Source of the DNA: CAVVEQ01 sp963804865
GTDB taxonomy: Bacteria; Chloroflexota; Anaerolineae; Anaerolineales; Anaerolineaceae
NCBI GenBank assembly: GCA_963804865.1
Contig: CAWDSH010000026.1
Span: 1 to 64,000, forward strand
Direction of reading: 5' to 3'
DNA length: 64,000 bases
Both the position numbers and the translations under genes were made by a program. Of this stretch, positions 1-9,869 are shown piece after piece. Position 1 is the stretch's first letter. Every line of letters starts with the position of its first letter. Below the pieces are notes generated by a model. The model saw only the letters and a list, made by a program, of their open reading frames with translations. It searched no databases and was not told the DNA's origin.

Positions 1-550
1 CTTTTCCTAATGTAAATTGATATTGCGTCTCATCAAAGATCCTGGGAACATTTCCACGCAGTCCCCTTAGATATACAGGGCCATCAATGTCGGCAATGAC
101 GGCCATCGCAGATTTCAATTCAATGGCATCGGCGGGTTCGATCACCCTCATGTTGGGAATTGCCCGCATGATGGCCAGATCGAGGTCCGATTGGTGCGAC
201 GCGCCGTTCCGCCCGGAGGAAAGCCCCGCTTCTACCCCGACCAATTTTACATTCGCGTTGCAATAAGCGACCGAGACAACGACCTGATCGCAGAGTTGCT
301 CCGTGAAATAAACGTGGCAAACGTGCCGCAAAAGACGGTTTTACCCGTTAACGCCAATCCTGCCGAGACGCCGATCAGCGTCCGCCTCGGCGATCCCTAC
401 ATCAAAATACCTATCAGGGAAGGCGTCTTTAAAGAAATAGGTTTCGGTTGCTTTTTGGAGATCGGCATCCACAACGTACAGGTTCGGGATCTTTTCCCCC
501 AGCTCGACAAGTTTGTGACCAAAGGGGCGGTCTTCGTGATCGTATTTCAT
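1..550 (-). CDS. Transketolase, C-terminal subunit (partial, frameshifted)
   Basis: This is the pyrimidine-binding and C-terminal half of a split transketolase, which works with the separate N-terminal subunit encoded just upstream. The start at 550 (MKYDHEDRPFGHKL) overlaps the upstream stop by 4 nt (ATGA). The reading continues through YVVDADLQKAT and FDVGIAEA, typical of this domain. A frame change lies between about 300 and 400. The frame then resumes with GVEAGLSSGRNGASHQ, DLAIMRAIPNMRVIEPADA and VYLRGLRG, and runs off the left window edge. Split transketolases of this kind are common in sugar-catabolic operons. The break may be an assembly indel or real decay. Confidence 0.85.
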
Positions 551-1380
551 TTCAATGTCTCCCCTTTGCTTGAGGATCGATCCAGGTCTGACATCGCCCG
601 TGTATATTCTTCAGAGGAGATCCCCCTTGCATGCCAATCCGGGTTATTCTCCATGAACGAAACCCCTTTGCCTTTGGTCGTTTCAGCGATGATGATGGAA
701 GGTTTTCCGTTCCTTGGCTGCACGATCGACCGCCAGATGAATTTGGCCAATATCGTGTCCGTCCACTTTCTGCACAGACCAATTAAAGGCCTGCCATTTA
801 TCCACGATAGGCTCAAGTCGGCAGATGTTATCGACCAGGTCGTAGGATTGGCACCGGTTGCTGTCCAGGAACACACACAGATTGGACAGTTCGTCGTGAG
901 CGGCGAACATGGCCGCTTCCCAAATCTGTCCTTCCTGGCATTCCCCGTCGCCGATCAGCGCGAACACCTTCTTGTCCTTTGGTATCGTTCCTGATGCCCA
1001 GCGCCATCCCGGTGGCGACCGATAATCCCGCCAGCGGACCCCGTGGACAGTTCGGTGCCGGGAACGAGGTGCATATCGATGTGCTTTTGAAGCCTTGTCC
1101 CCGGTTGATTAAAGGTGAGCATCATTTCTCGCGAAAAAAACCCCCGGTTGGACAGCACCGCGTACACCAGCGGCGCAGCGTGACCCTTGGACAAGACGAA
1201 GAGGTCTCTTTCCTCCCAATGAGGGTTATCAGGGTCGATTTTCATGATCTGGAAGTAAAGACAGACCAGGATCTCGACCGCGGATAGAGAGCCGCCGGGA
1301 TGGCCTGATCCTCCCCGGTAGATGATCTCAATGATGTCTTTTCTAACGTTGTTACAGATCTGTTCCATGTTTGGTTTCAT
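547..1380 (-). pseudogene. Transketolase, N-terminal (thiamine diphosphate-binding) subunit, frameshifted
   Basis: This is the ThDP-binding half of a split transketolase. The start MKPNMEQICNN is at 1380. The sequence shows YRGGSGHPGGSLSAVEIL and FVLSKGHAAPLVYAVL (cofactor and substrate contacts), then ALIGDGECQEGQIWEAAMFA with the GDG metal/ThDP motif, and finally IIIAETTKGKGVSFME. These pieces lie in three different frames, with breaks near 960-1000 and 700-780, so the gene cannot be read through as given. The total length of about 275 residues matches N-terminal transketolase subunits. It lies 10 nt after the uroporphyrinogen-decarboxylase-like gene and overlaps the C-terminal subunit gene. 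I cannot tell pseudogene from sequencing error. Confidence 0.85.
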
Positions 1381-1389
1381 AATCAATAT

Positions 1390-2420
1390 TTATTCTGGTT
1401 CTCCATTTTCCACCGCCGCTACAAGAGCCTCCAGGCTTGATATCGGCGTCCGCTATTTAGACCTCCACCGGCGGAAAGGATAAAGCGCGCGTTGTTTTTT
1501 GCCCGGTGAATGCAATGACGGGCTTCTGTGATGATCTCCTTTTTTGACCCATGGATCAACAATTCCAGTGGATCCAGATTTCCCATCAGGGACGCCTCAT
1601 TGCCAAATACCTGTGCAGCCAGCTCAAGGTTGGTCGTTTTTCCCAGGTTGAAAACGTGAATCCCGAGCTCCTTGATGGCATTCAGGATGTGGTTGGATTT
1701 GGTATCGTTGTGAAAAATGATCACGTGGTCTGGGAATGCCTGGGACCACCTTTTTTGGTACGGCCACAGGCTCTTCCTGTAAAGCTGATCGGACAGCAGT
1801 CCGGAGATGTCATCGGTAAGCAATATCGCGTCCGCTGAAGGGTTGACCTCTTGCTGCGCCCGCAGCCACACGATGATCGCCTGGGTCACCTTCTCGAGCA
1901 GGTGTTCGCAAAGATCCGGTTTGGATCAGGTCACCCAGGAAATTTGTCGTCCCCCAGAGATAGCCCGCCAGTTCTCCAGGCCCGAAAGACCATAAACAAT
2001 GGGTGGCATCATTCATTGAACTCGCCTGCTCCAGGAACATACTGAGTGTTGAAGATACCAGGGCATAAAACCATCGTGACGGGGATCCGGGATGCGGAAA
2101 TTCCTGACATCCTCTTCGGATTGAAAAGCCTCCCTCGAAACCTGGGGCATGGTCTTTTTCTGCCACATGACCCGACAGCCAAAGGTGGAAAGGAGACCGG
2201 CCCGTAATCCGGCCACGCACCGGGGATGAATGTGATCTGGGGGAATGTGCTGAACGTTCTGGTCTGGACGTCGATCATCTTGCGGGGATCGTGCAAGACG
2301 TCAAACAGCTCCACATTCCACAGGCTGGCATAGAAACGGTTGGTCCCGATCAATGCCAGGGGAATATGATCGCTCGGTTTCCCGATAATTGAGTTATGGA
2401 ATTCTTTTCCACGTATCCAT
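1390..2420 (-). pseudogene. Uroporphyrinogen decarboxylase-like (URO-D/MtaA family) protein, frameshifted
   Basis: This is a URO-D fold protein of the kind often found in catabolic operons rather than in haem synthesis. The substrate is unknown. Reconstructed N terminus: start at 2420 (MDTWKR), a 1-base break, then KPSDHIPLALIGTNRFYASL and LFDVLHDPRKMIDVQTRTF. The C-terminal half (about 1419-1889) shows DHVIIFHNDTKSNHILNAIK, ELGIHVFNLGKTTNLELAAQ and RFILSAGGGLNSG, the last being the glycine-rich motif near the end of URO-D proteins. After another break the frame ends TPISSLEALVAAVENGEPE. There are at least three or four frame changes. The reconstructed length of about 343 residues is normal for the family. 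Confidence 0.75.
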
Positions 2421-2455
2421 TATTCACTTAATTGAGCAAAGAGCCAGGTCAGAAC

Positions 2456-3198
2456 TTAAGCGATCAATCCATCGGGGTACTGCTCGTAGACTCTCGGGTC
2501 ATGACCGGGCAGGAATATGTCACCCAGGCTTGGTAGCTTCTGGAGAAAAGCGATGCTTTCATACAGGTTATTGGTCAACCCGATCGGGATCCTTTCTCGA
2601 TGGTTTTGTACAGGAAGCAGTTATCTCCGCACAGGCAACCTGACCCTTGTTCGTTGAAACGACCACTGCCAGCGAACCAGCCGAATGACCTCCCGCATAG
2701 ATCGCGTTGATTCCCGGGATCACTGATAATCATCGATGTCGATTGGCAGGAGCTGCTCTCTGGCTTTGTACAATTTTTCGATGCAGAAGGAGCCATATCC
2801 GACCGACCATTTGGGTAGAGCCATGACCGACGCCAGCTCCTTGCGATGCACAAAAATCTTAGCGTTTGGGAAGGCATCCACGTAGCCAATATGGTCAAAA
2901 TGGGCGTGGGTCAGGACCAGGTGGGTGACGTCCTGGGGTTTTATTCCAACCTGTTCCAGGGCGTAGAGGGGTTCTTCATCGGGCATTGTCCGGTGGACAC
3001 TCTTTTCAGCCCCCATGATCCTGGCGTCGTCCATATGAAAACTGAAGTCAATAAGGACTACCCCTGCGTCGAATTTTACATAGAAAAGATAGACTGGACC
3101 TTGCCGGACATTTTGGAGATCCCCGGCCCTGGTAGAGCAGGTCTTCGCTGGCCCGGGACGGTTCCGGTTTTCACATACTGTAATTGATGGATAGACAT
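2456..3198 (-). pseudogene. Metallo-beta-lactamase-fold hydrolase (lactonase-like), frameshifted
   Basis: This is a metal-dependent hydrolase of the MBL superfamily. It carries the HxHxDH motif as LVLTHAHFDHIGYVDAFPNA (near 2880-2940), preceded by VVLIDFSFHMDDARIMGA, and a C-terminal FLPGHDPRVYEQYPDG holding the later metal-ligand histidine. The layout resembles AHL-lactonase-type enzymes, which open lactone rings. In a sugar operon a sugar-lactone or ester substrate would fit, but that is inference. The start at 3198 (MSIHQLQYVKTGTVPGQRRP) is upstream of a frame change near 3110. Further breaks are near 2750 and 2590, where the frame resumes at IPIGLTNNLYES. Confidence 0.72.
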
Positions 3199-3220
3199 GA
3201 CTGACCTCCGATGCTGTAAT

Positions 3221-4201
3221 CTATTTTCCCAGTTTATCAATGCCGACCGCGATGAGCAGCGTGAGCCCCTTGATCACCATTTGATAATAATCGTGCACAT
3301 TGAGCAATACCAAACCATTGCTGATCACGCCGATGATCAAGACGCCGAGCAGGACGTTGGGGATCTTTCCCTCGCCACCTGAGATGCTTACCCCTCCCAG
3401 CACGACCGCGGTGATCACATCCAGCTCGAAGCCTGAGCCGACGGAGGGTTGGGCACTGTTGATCCTGGCCAAAAGGATCAACCCCGCCAGACCGGTCATC
3501 AGCGCGCAGGTGGAGTATGCGATTAACCTGGTCTTGGTCAGGTCATCACCGCTGAGCCGCGTGGCTTCTTCATTCCCGCCCAGTGAGTTCAGAAATATCG
3601 TCCCAGAGGGGTTTTGGTGAGGACGACAAACCCGGCGAGAAAAACAGCCAGCATGATCAGAACTGGTATGGGGATGGGTCCGATGTAGCCCTTGCCAAGG
3701 CTCATAAAGCCAGTGGGAAAGTCGTAGATCGGGTAGCCTTTGGTGATCACATACCCAAAACCCCTGAGAGCGCTCATCATGCCGAGGGTGGCGATCAAAG
3801 GTGGGATCTTGATCTTGGTCACAAGAAATGAATTGATAAATCCGATACCGATGGACGCGATCAGGGTAAGCACGATGGCAATGGGGACCGGCAAATGAAA
3901 ATTATTCATCATGATGGCGACCACCGACCCGGAGAACGCCAGGTGGGAGCCGATGGAGAGATCGATCCCTCCGGATATCATGAGGATGGCCATGCCCACG
4001 GCCGCAGTACCGATCACCGAAACCTGCCGTATCACGTTGATCAAGTTCGATGGTTTTAGAAATATCGGCGAGAGGGTGGCAAAAAACCGCGCAGATCACA
4101 ACAAATACGATGATCAATCCCCAGCCTTGCAGGAATTGCCGCGTGCCAGGTCTAAATATGGAAATCTTGGGTTTCGCTTTACTGATATTTTTCGATGCCA
4201 T
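3221..4201 (-). pseudogene. Sugar ABC transporter permease, RbsC-like, frameshifted
   Basis: This is an inner-membrane permease of a ribose/xylose-type ABC importer (branched-chain permease superfamily). The central part shows GMAILMISGGIDLSIGSHLA, the signature of RbsC-type permeases, and the C terminus shows VVLGGVSISGGEGKIPNVLL, also diagnostic. Several hydrophobic helices are visible. The start MASKNISKAKPK is at 4201. The frame shifts near 4050 and 3590, giving three segments that together make about 326 residues, the family length. It lies 16 nt downstream of the ATPase gene. Confidence 0.85.
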
Positions 4202-4216
4202 GATTGACCATCCTCC

Positions 4217-5707
4217 TCAGGCCTCTCCATACGCCAGATTAAGGATCTTTTCTTGAGAGGCATCCTTCTTATTAACCAAACCTTTAATACTTCCCTCGCG
4301 CATGACCACGATCCTGTCGCTCAGCCCAAGGATCTCTGGAAGTTCATCAGAGATCAAGATGATCGCATGTCCTTCTATCGCTAGCGAGTGAATGATCTTG
4401 TAGATCTCCCTTTTTGCACCGACATCGATGCCCCGGGTCGGTTGATCCAGGATCAGGAGAGTGGGTTTGATCGCCAACCATTTCGCCAGGATCACCTTCT
4501 GTTGGTTCCCGCCGCTCAGGAACATGACTTTTTGACCAAGGGTAGGGGTGATGATGTTAAGATTTTTTACCTGCTCATTTGCGAGATCTTCTCTTTATCC
4601 GTATAAATCATTCGAAATTTCACGATCTTTTTGAGGAGGGGAGGGTGATGTTGTGCAGCACCGACATTTTTATTAACAATCCTTCCCGCTTACGATCCTC
4701 TGGCAGGAAACCCAATCCGAGTTTTACCGCCTCGGAGGGCTTTCTGATGTTCTTGTCACCCCATTTAAAATTATCGTTCCGGACGTGGGGTGGGTGATTT
4801 CAAAAATGGTTTTAAATAATTCCGTTCTGCCGGCGCCAACCAATCCAAAAAATCCAACCACTTCGCCTTTCTTGATATCGAACGAAATGTTGGAAAAAAT
4901 ATTACTTTTGAGAGAGCTTATCGACCGATAAAACGATGTCGCCCTTCTTGGTCGCTCCCTTGGGAAATTCGTCAGATATGCTCGTTCCGACCATGAGGGA
5001 AATGATCTCGGCTTTTGATGTGTTCTTCACTTCTTTGGTCGCGATATATTTCCCGTCCCGAAGGATTGAAACCCGATCGCAGATCTTGAATATCTCGTCG
5101 ATCTGGTGTGAAACGAAGACGATCCCCAAACCTTTGTTTCTAAGAGTCCTTATCCTGCTGAAGAGGTGATCGATCTCTTCGCCCGTGATCGCAGCGGTGG
5201 TCTCATCGAGGATCAGAATGATCGCATTCCGCCTGAGCGCGGCGGCGACCGCCACCATTTGTTGATATGAAACAGAAAGATCTCCCAGAGGAACATCGGG
5301 GGGATATTGACTTCCAGGCTATCCAGGATCTGGCTGGATGCTTTTCGCATCTCGCGATCATTCAGAAACATCTTTTTCGAGGTGATCTCGTAACCCAGGA
5401 AGATATTTTCCCTGACCGACATCCGTGGAACCAGGTTCAATTCCTGGTGAATGACCTGGATCCCGATCTCCTGGGACTTCCGCGGAGATAAGGGAATGAC
5501 CTGATCCCCATTTACATAAATTGACCCTTTATCAGGCTGGACAGCACCCGCGAGGATCTTGATGAGCGTTGACTTTCCCGCGCCATTGGCACCGACCAAT
5601 CCGTGAACTTCTCCCCGGTCTAAAGTAATGCTGACGTTATCTAGCGCCAATACGCCTGGGTACCGTTTGCTCAAACCTTCGATTTTCAACAATTGTTTAT
5701 CGGGCAT
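4217..5707 (-). pseudogene. Sugar ABC transporter ATP-binding protein, RbsA-like, frameshifted
   Basis: This is the tandem-domain ATPase of a ribose-type importer. The first domain has LVGANGAGKSTLIKILAG (Walker A) and IQVIHQELNLVPRMSVRENI. The middle holds ILILDETTAAITGEEIDHLF (Walker B) and GLGIVFVSHQIDEIF. The second domain ends with FLSGGNQQKVILAKWL (signature), LLILDQPTRGIDVGAKREIY and LISDELPEILGLSDRIVVMR. Breaks lie near 5240, near 4900 and between 4525 and 4800. The reconstructed length of about 497 codons is typical. The ATG at 5707 (MPDKQLLKIEG) is preferred because the farther TTG lies inside the palindrome at 5723-5760. Confidence 0.87.
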
Positions 5708-5722
5708 ATAATTGGACTGACC

Positions 5723-5760
5723 GGTCAAGCGCGAGGGGGGTACCCCCCTCGTGCTTGACC
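5723..5760 (-). terminator. GC-rich palindrome between binding-protein and ATPase genes
   Basis: A 38-bp nearly perfect inverted repeat. Its arms read GGTCAAGC-G-CGAGGGGGG and the complement, around a central TACC, with a single mismatched pair (G at 5731 opposite T at 5752). It sits right after the sugar-binding protein stop and just before the ATPase start. No T-run follows in the direction of transcription. It may act as an mRNA-stabilising or attenuating hairpin that favours binding protein over ATPase, as known for other ABC operons. Confidence 0.7.
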
Positions 5761-5770
5761 ACGGTTGTTT

Positions 5771-6797
5771 TTATTCGATAAAATTATCGACGTTATCAAT
5801 ATTCACAGGCACAGGCACGATTTCCATGCTTGACGGCAGGAAATCTCCCCGAACCAAACGAATGGCCATTTCCATCTCGAGCCGTCCGTGGTTATAGGGG
5901 TCAATGGATGCGGTTCCCCTGAAGGCTGTTCCGTCTTTGATCTTGGTGAGTGCCTCTTGGCGAGGCGTTCACGCCAAAGATCCCGAAGTCCGCGGTTGCC
6001 AAACCGGCTGCTTCCACCGCGCCAAGGGCACCGAGGCAGGCTTCATCGTTGTAGCAAATGAAGACTTTTACATCCGGATGGGCTTGCAAGATGGTCTCTG
6101 CAGCACTCAGTCCGGTGGGGATGGCGTCGGCCGCTTGTTCGGCAACGATTTCAGCACCAGGAGCATACACTTCCAGGGCGCCTTTCATGCCTTCGGTGCG
6201 ATCAATGTCAAATTCGGTTTTATCCCAGATGAGCAATGCAACTTTTGCACTTCCACCCAGTTTTTCATTGATCCATTTCGCGGCTTCCTGACCAGCCACA
6301 AAGCCCATACCATACGTGCTGATACCTGAGAGCAGGTCCTGGGCACCCAGTTTATTGTAGTGCGCTACGACCTTTACTCCGGCTTTCATGGCATCCTTCA
6401 CCGCGGAATCAACCGTGACTGGGTCAATGGCTGTAATGATGAAGGCATCGACATCAAGCTCAATGAAGTTTTCGATGGCGGCCACCTGTTGTAGCGTGTC
6501 CATTTTGGGATCGATTTCCACGACTTCAACGTCGACTCCCGGGAATTCAGCCGCCACGTCCTTGTACCCCTGGCTTAACGCCACGAAGTACGGCTGGCTC
6601 AGACCCATGGTCATGATGCCGATCTTCATTTTCAGGTTCTCGGCTGGTGCCTCAGCAGGTTCCTCAGCCGTTTGCTCGCTGGTGGTTGCCTCTTCCTCTA
6701 CTGGTGCAGCAGGGGCAGCCGTGTTGCAGGCGCTCAACATAAAGGCGCCTATCAGAAGCAGCGAGATCAAAGCTAGCAATCCTTTCGTTCGTTTCAT
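5771..6797 (-). CDS. Sugar ABC transporter substrate-binding lipoprotein (one frameshift)
   Basis: This is a periplasmic-binding-protein-like type I domain (ribose-binding class). The start at 6797 (MKRTKGLLALISLL) follows a clear AGGAGGA ribosome site. A lipoprotein signal ends in FMLSAC, followed by a Pro/Glu/Ala-rich linker. The domain begins KIGIMTMGLSQPYFVALSQG and includes AFIITAIDPVTVDSAVKDAM and ALLIWDKTEFDIDRTEGMKG. Near 5965 the frame shifts. The correct frame then reads TAFRGTASIDPYNHGRLEME and ends IDNVDNFIE at 5771. The length of about 342 residues is normal. It probably delivers a sugar or polyol to the downstream RbsA/RbsC-like components. Confidence 0.88.
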
Positions 6798-6846
6798 CTT
6801 GTTCCTCCTAAATTTTGATTTTAAACCCCAACCATTTTTCATGTTT

Positions 6847-7278
6847 CTAGTTCTTCCCTTTAACACCTCCTTCCGCTTTTCCTTTCTCCGCAAGTTTCTT
6901 CAGATCGGGATGTTTATCAAAAACCCAACCACCCGGGGATTGAATCCAGAGTACGGTCAACGGAAAGTTGGATTCGTTCACCAAGTTGTGATAGGTGCCG
7001 GGGGGAATAAAAACAGCATCGTATTGCTGGATAGCCCATTTTTCGCGTTCTTTTCCAATCAGTACGATGCCTTTGCCGGATAAGCAGAAAAAGATCTCCT
7101 CTTGTTCATCGTGATCATGACCTGGTTCGCAGATACCACCAGGCTCGACAACCACCATGCCAAAGGACAGGTTCTTGGAGCCGACGGTTGTTGGATCAAT
7201 GAGTTTGTAATTATCGCGATGTGCCAGGCTGATTACTTCGACATCAAAGGGACTCACTTTTCTTGGCATTCTCTCCAT
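6847..7278 (-). CDS. Cupin-domain protein
   Basis: This is a small single-domain cupin of 143 residues with intact reading frame. The first cupin motif reads CEPGHDHDEQEEIFFCLSGK (metal-ligand histidines and Glu) and the second PPGTYHNLVNESNFPL. The start at 7278 (MERMPRKVSPFD) is chosen for the AAGGAGT site 6 nt upstream. It sits 13 nt after the LacI-type regulator and before the binding-protein gene. Cupins in such operons are often sugar isomerases, epimerases or effector-binding proteins. Which of these applies cannot be read from the sequence. Confidence 0.85.
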   Translation of the reverse strand: MERMPRKVSPFDVEVISLAHRDNYKLIDPTTVGSKNLSFGMVVVEPGGICEPGHDHDEQEEIFFCLSGKGIVLIGKEREKWAIQQYDAVFIPPGTYHNLVNESNFPLTVLWIQSPGGWVFDKHPDLKKLAEKGKAEGGVKGKN

Positions 7279-7291
7279 GCTTGACTCCTTT

Positions 7292-8311
7292 TTATTTTCT
7301 TGGTCCACCGCTTGATTCTCTGATAATGATTTCCGGCTGGATGGTCACATGTTTTTCTTCCCAGGACTTTTCCTTCGGCTGGAAGATCTTCTCTAAAAGG
7401 ATTTCCATGCCTTTTCGCCCGATTTCGTAAGCAAATTGGTCGACGGTTGTGAGCGAGGGTTCCAGAAATTCCGAATAATCGATATTGTCGTATCCAACCA
7501 GGGCGATATCACCGGGGATTTTCAAGTGATTCTCGTGGATGGTTTTCATCACCCCCACGGCAATCATGTCGCTGTACGCGAAGATTGCTGTGGGCAGCGG
7601 GTTCAAGCCCGAGAGAGCTTCTTTTGTGCATTGATACGCGCCGTCCATTTTCAGGTCGCAATGCAAGATCAGCTGGGGATCAAAGGCGATCTGGTGCTCA
7701 CTTAACGCTTGTTTATAGCCGGCGAGCCTTTCGCGGACCGAGGATATCTCTTCGCTGCCCGTGATGTGTAGAATGCGCTTATGACCTAACGTGCACAGAA
7801 ATTTGGTCAGGTGATAGGCACCATAACTATTGTCACTTTTCACCCAATCCGTGTTGAAGTTCTCGATATACCGGTTCAACAAGACGAATGGAACACCCTT
7901 TTTTTGAAGGGAAATCAACGGTTCTTTACCCGATCTGATGGAGGTGATGACCAATCCATCGACACGCTTTTCGCTGAGCATGCGGTAGCCCTGGGTCTCC
8001 AACTCGGGATCTTCGCTGGTGTTGTAAAGGATCACGCCAAACTTGTTCTGCTTGGCAACTTCCTCGATCCCCAGGATCAGCCTGGCAAAATACGGGTTGG
8101 AATTATCCGCGACGATCAGGCCGATGGTATTGCTGCGCCCGCCCGCCAGCACCCTGGCAGGGACATTGGCAGTATATTCCATATCCTTCGCGACCTTGAG
8201 GATCCTGTCCTTCGTTTCTCTGCTTATATCCTCTTTATCCCTTAACGCCCGTGATACCGTGGTGATCGAAACCCCGCATTTCTTGGCGATATCTTTCATG
8301 ATACTGGTCAT
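7292..8311 (-). CDS. LacI-family transcriptional regulator
   Basis: An intact 339-residue regulator. The N-terminal helix-turn-helix reads MKDIAKKCGVSITTVSRALR, followed by hinge-helix residues ARVLAGGRSNTIGLIVAD. The C-terminal periplasmic-binding-protein-like effector domain shows DNSNPYFARLILGIEEVAKQ, LGHKRILHITGSE, and GYDNIDYSEFLEPSLTTVDQ near the end. It is the first gene of the minus-strand transport and catabolism operon. A perfect palindrome over its promoter (8334-8365) suggests it represses itself and the whole operon until a sugar ligand binds. A second possible start (MKDIAKK) lies at 8299. Confidence 0.95.
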   Translation of the reverse strand: MTSIMKDIAKKCGVSITTVSRALRDKEDISRETKDRILKVAKDMEYTANVPARVLAGGRSNTIGLIVADNSNPYFARLILGIEEVAKQNKFGVILYNTSEDPELETQGYRMLSEKRVDGLVITSIRSGKEPLISLQKKGVPFVLLNRYIENFNTDWVKSDNSYGAYHLTKFLCTLGHKRILHITGSEEISSVRERLAGYKQALSEHQIAFDPQLILHCDLKMDGAYQCTKEALSGLNPLPTAIFAYSDMIAVGVMKTIHENHLKIPGDIALVGYDNIDYSEFLEPSLTTVDQFAYEIGRKGMEILLEKIFQPKEKSWEEKHVTIQPEIIIRESSGGPRK

Positions 8312-8333
8312 GATTATCCGATATAAGAAGGAT

Positions 8334-8365
8334 TTACTTTAGCGCTAACGTTAGCGCTAAAGTAA
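8334..8365. promoter_or_regulatory. Perfect palindromic operator for the LacI-family regulator
   Basis: A 32-bp perfect palindrome centred on CG at 8349/8350. It contains two copies of the self-complementary decamer TTAGCGCTAA separated by CG. The central-CG symmetry is usual for LacI-family operators. It begins 23 bp upstream of the regulator start and abuts the -10 box, so bound repressor would cover the transcription start. Confidence 0.9.
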
Positions 8366-8392
8366 TTATACAAAGAATAAAGCAAAAGTCAA
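8365..8392 (-). promoter_or_regulatory. Promoter of the LacI-controlled operon
   Basis: On the minus strand a TTGACT -35 box (8387-8392) and a TATAAT -10 box (8365-8370) are separated by 16 nt. The operator palindrome overlaps the last -10 base and extends over the start site, a simple repression layout. Confidence 0.8.
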
Positions 8393-8494
8393 TCACCAAT
8401 TCTGGAGAATCGAGTATGAAATTATCGTAGTGTCAAAAGTAGGGTGGGGATTGGAAAATATGCTATTATTTTTTTAGGGTATCAGGAGGGAGCC

Positions 8495-9670
8495 ATGGCA
8501 AAAGATCTGTATGAGAAGCTGTTGAACAATTACGAACTTCTTTTGGGGCGCATGCCCAACCACGATCAATTCAAGGCTGCTCTGAAGGACACGCTGAGCG
8601 AAGAGGATATCCGGGTGATCTTCCTGCTGCCGTTCGACGGCGAGGTGCCGATCGAGAAGCTGGAAAAGAAGGCGGAAAAGATCGGGGTGAACCGGGAAAG
8701 GCTGCATGCCATCCTGAAGCGCTTGATCCCCGAGGGGTTCATCGCTTCGTTCATCCGGGGAGCGGATGTGGAACCGCTCGATATGGAGCATCCCGGCAGG
8801 GTGGTGATGCGCGGGGATATCATCAGCATGACCGAGCTGCAGGTGCGCAAGCACGAGGACGATCCCATGCGACAGGTATCCGCGGTGTACTTCAACGCGA
8901 TGAGCGAGGACGCCGGCCGATCCATCCCCACCAAAACGCCGTATTTACGCGTGATCCCGGTGGAAGCCACCCTCACCCCCAAGCCGGAAAAGCAGAGGAT
9001 CGAGGTCAATGTTCCCATCCCGGATCCAAGCGCGGTCCTGCCGCTGGACGTGGTCAGCCAGATGGTGCGCGGTGACAGCGAGTACATCGCCGTGGCTGAG
9101 TGCTACTGCCGCAGGACCAAGGTGATCATGGGCGAGCCCTGCGACCACCCGCTGGAGACCTGCCTGTATTTCAACGAGCTGGCCAGGCTGCAGGTGGAAG
9201 CGGGCAGGGCACGGCGGATCGATGCCGACGAAGCCATCGACATCCTGCGCATGGCTGAAGAAGCGGGGCTGGTTCATAATGTTTCCAACAGCCTGGGGCA
9301 CATCAGCACCATCTGCGCCTGCTGCGTGGATGCCTGCGGCGCGATGAAATCACTCAAGATGCGCGGGCGGAATGCCACCGCGGTGTCCCGGTTCATCGTT
9401 CAATTGGATGAAGCCAAATGCACCCTGTGCGGCGCCTGCGTGGAAAAATGCCCGGTGGAGATCATCAAGATCAACGGTCGCCTTACGATTGACATGGAAA
9501 GCTGTTTTGGGTGCGGGTTGTGCGCATACAAGTGCCCGGAAGGTGCCCTGGCGATGATCCCGAGGGAGAACCCGCCGAAGATCTACAAATCCAAGCCGGC
9601 GATGATGCGCCAGATCACCATCGAGGCGCTGGCGGGGATGGCCAAGAAGGCGATCACCGGGCATTATTAA
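8495..9670 (+). CDS. Ferredoxin-type 4Fe-4S protein with N-terminal helical domain
   Basis: An intact 391-residue protein, chosen to start at 8495 because of the strong AGGAGGG site. Residues 1-100 look like a winged-helix/helical region (IPIEKLEKKAEKIGVNRERL type). The middle has cysteine groups (CYCRRTK, CDHPLETCLYF, CACCVDACGAMK). The C terminus carries two classical [4Fe-4S] motifs, CTLCGACVEKCPVEI and CFGCGLCAYKCPEGAL. It should be a cytoplasmic electron carrier or redox subunit. Partner and reaction are unknown. A fragment of the 3' end recurs at 15768-15826. Confidence 0.85.
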   Translation: MAKDLYEKLLNNYELLLGRMPNHDQFKAALKDTLSEEDIRVIFLLPFDGEVPIEKLEKKAEKIGVNRERLHAILKRLIPEGFIASFIRGADVEPLDMEHPGRVVMRGDIISMTELQVRKHEDDPMRQVSAVYFNAMSEDAGRSIPTKTPYLRVIPVEATLTPKPEKQRIEVNVPIPDPSAVLPLDVVSQMVRGDSEYIAVAECYCRRTKVIMGEPCDHPLETCLYFNELARLQVEAGRARRIDADEAIDILRMAEEAGLVHNVSNSLGHISTICACCVDACGAMKSLKMRGRNATAVSRFIVQLDEAKCTLCGACVEKCPVEIIKINGRLTIDMESCFGCGLCAYKCPEGALAMIPRENPPKIYKSKPAMMRQITIEALAGMAKKAITGHY

Positions 9671-9692
9671 AGAGTGGAATATCAATCCATTA

Positions 9693-9724
9693 TAAAAGCC
9701 ATCTCGGATCCGAGATGGCTTTTA
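9693..9724 (+). terminator. Intrinsic terminator after the 4Fe-4S gene
   Basis: A perfect 32-bp inverted repeat (arms TAAAAGCCATCTCGGA and complement) lies 22 nt after the stop. It ends in a short TTTT. Confidence 0.85.
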
Positions 9725-9834
9725 GCTTCTCAAATAGTACGTACTGGTAAAGCCGCGGGTGCGGGGCAGGGCGGGGGGAAAGGTTTACTAACTCCTATCC
9801 CTTAACAATTCTGTAAAACGAAATTACTCGATAA

Positions 9835-9849
9835 AACCATATAATGGTT
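9835..9849 (+). promoter_or_regulatory. -10 region with small dyad before the metallopeptidase gene
   Basis: TATAAT (9840-9845) lies in a small inverted repeat AACCAT-ATA-ATGGTT, 20 nt before the AAGGAGG ribosome site and start at 9870. No convincing -35 box is seen. Confidence 0.4.
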
Positions 9850-9869
9850 ATGTCAAGGAGGGACACCTG

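Noticed and set aside
191..994. A 267-codon plus-strand open frame over the transketolase genes
   Set aside because: It is antisense to well-matched transketolase segments; its protein has no recognisable motif.
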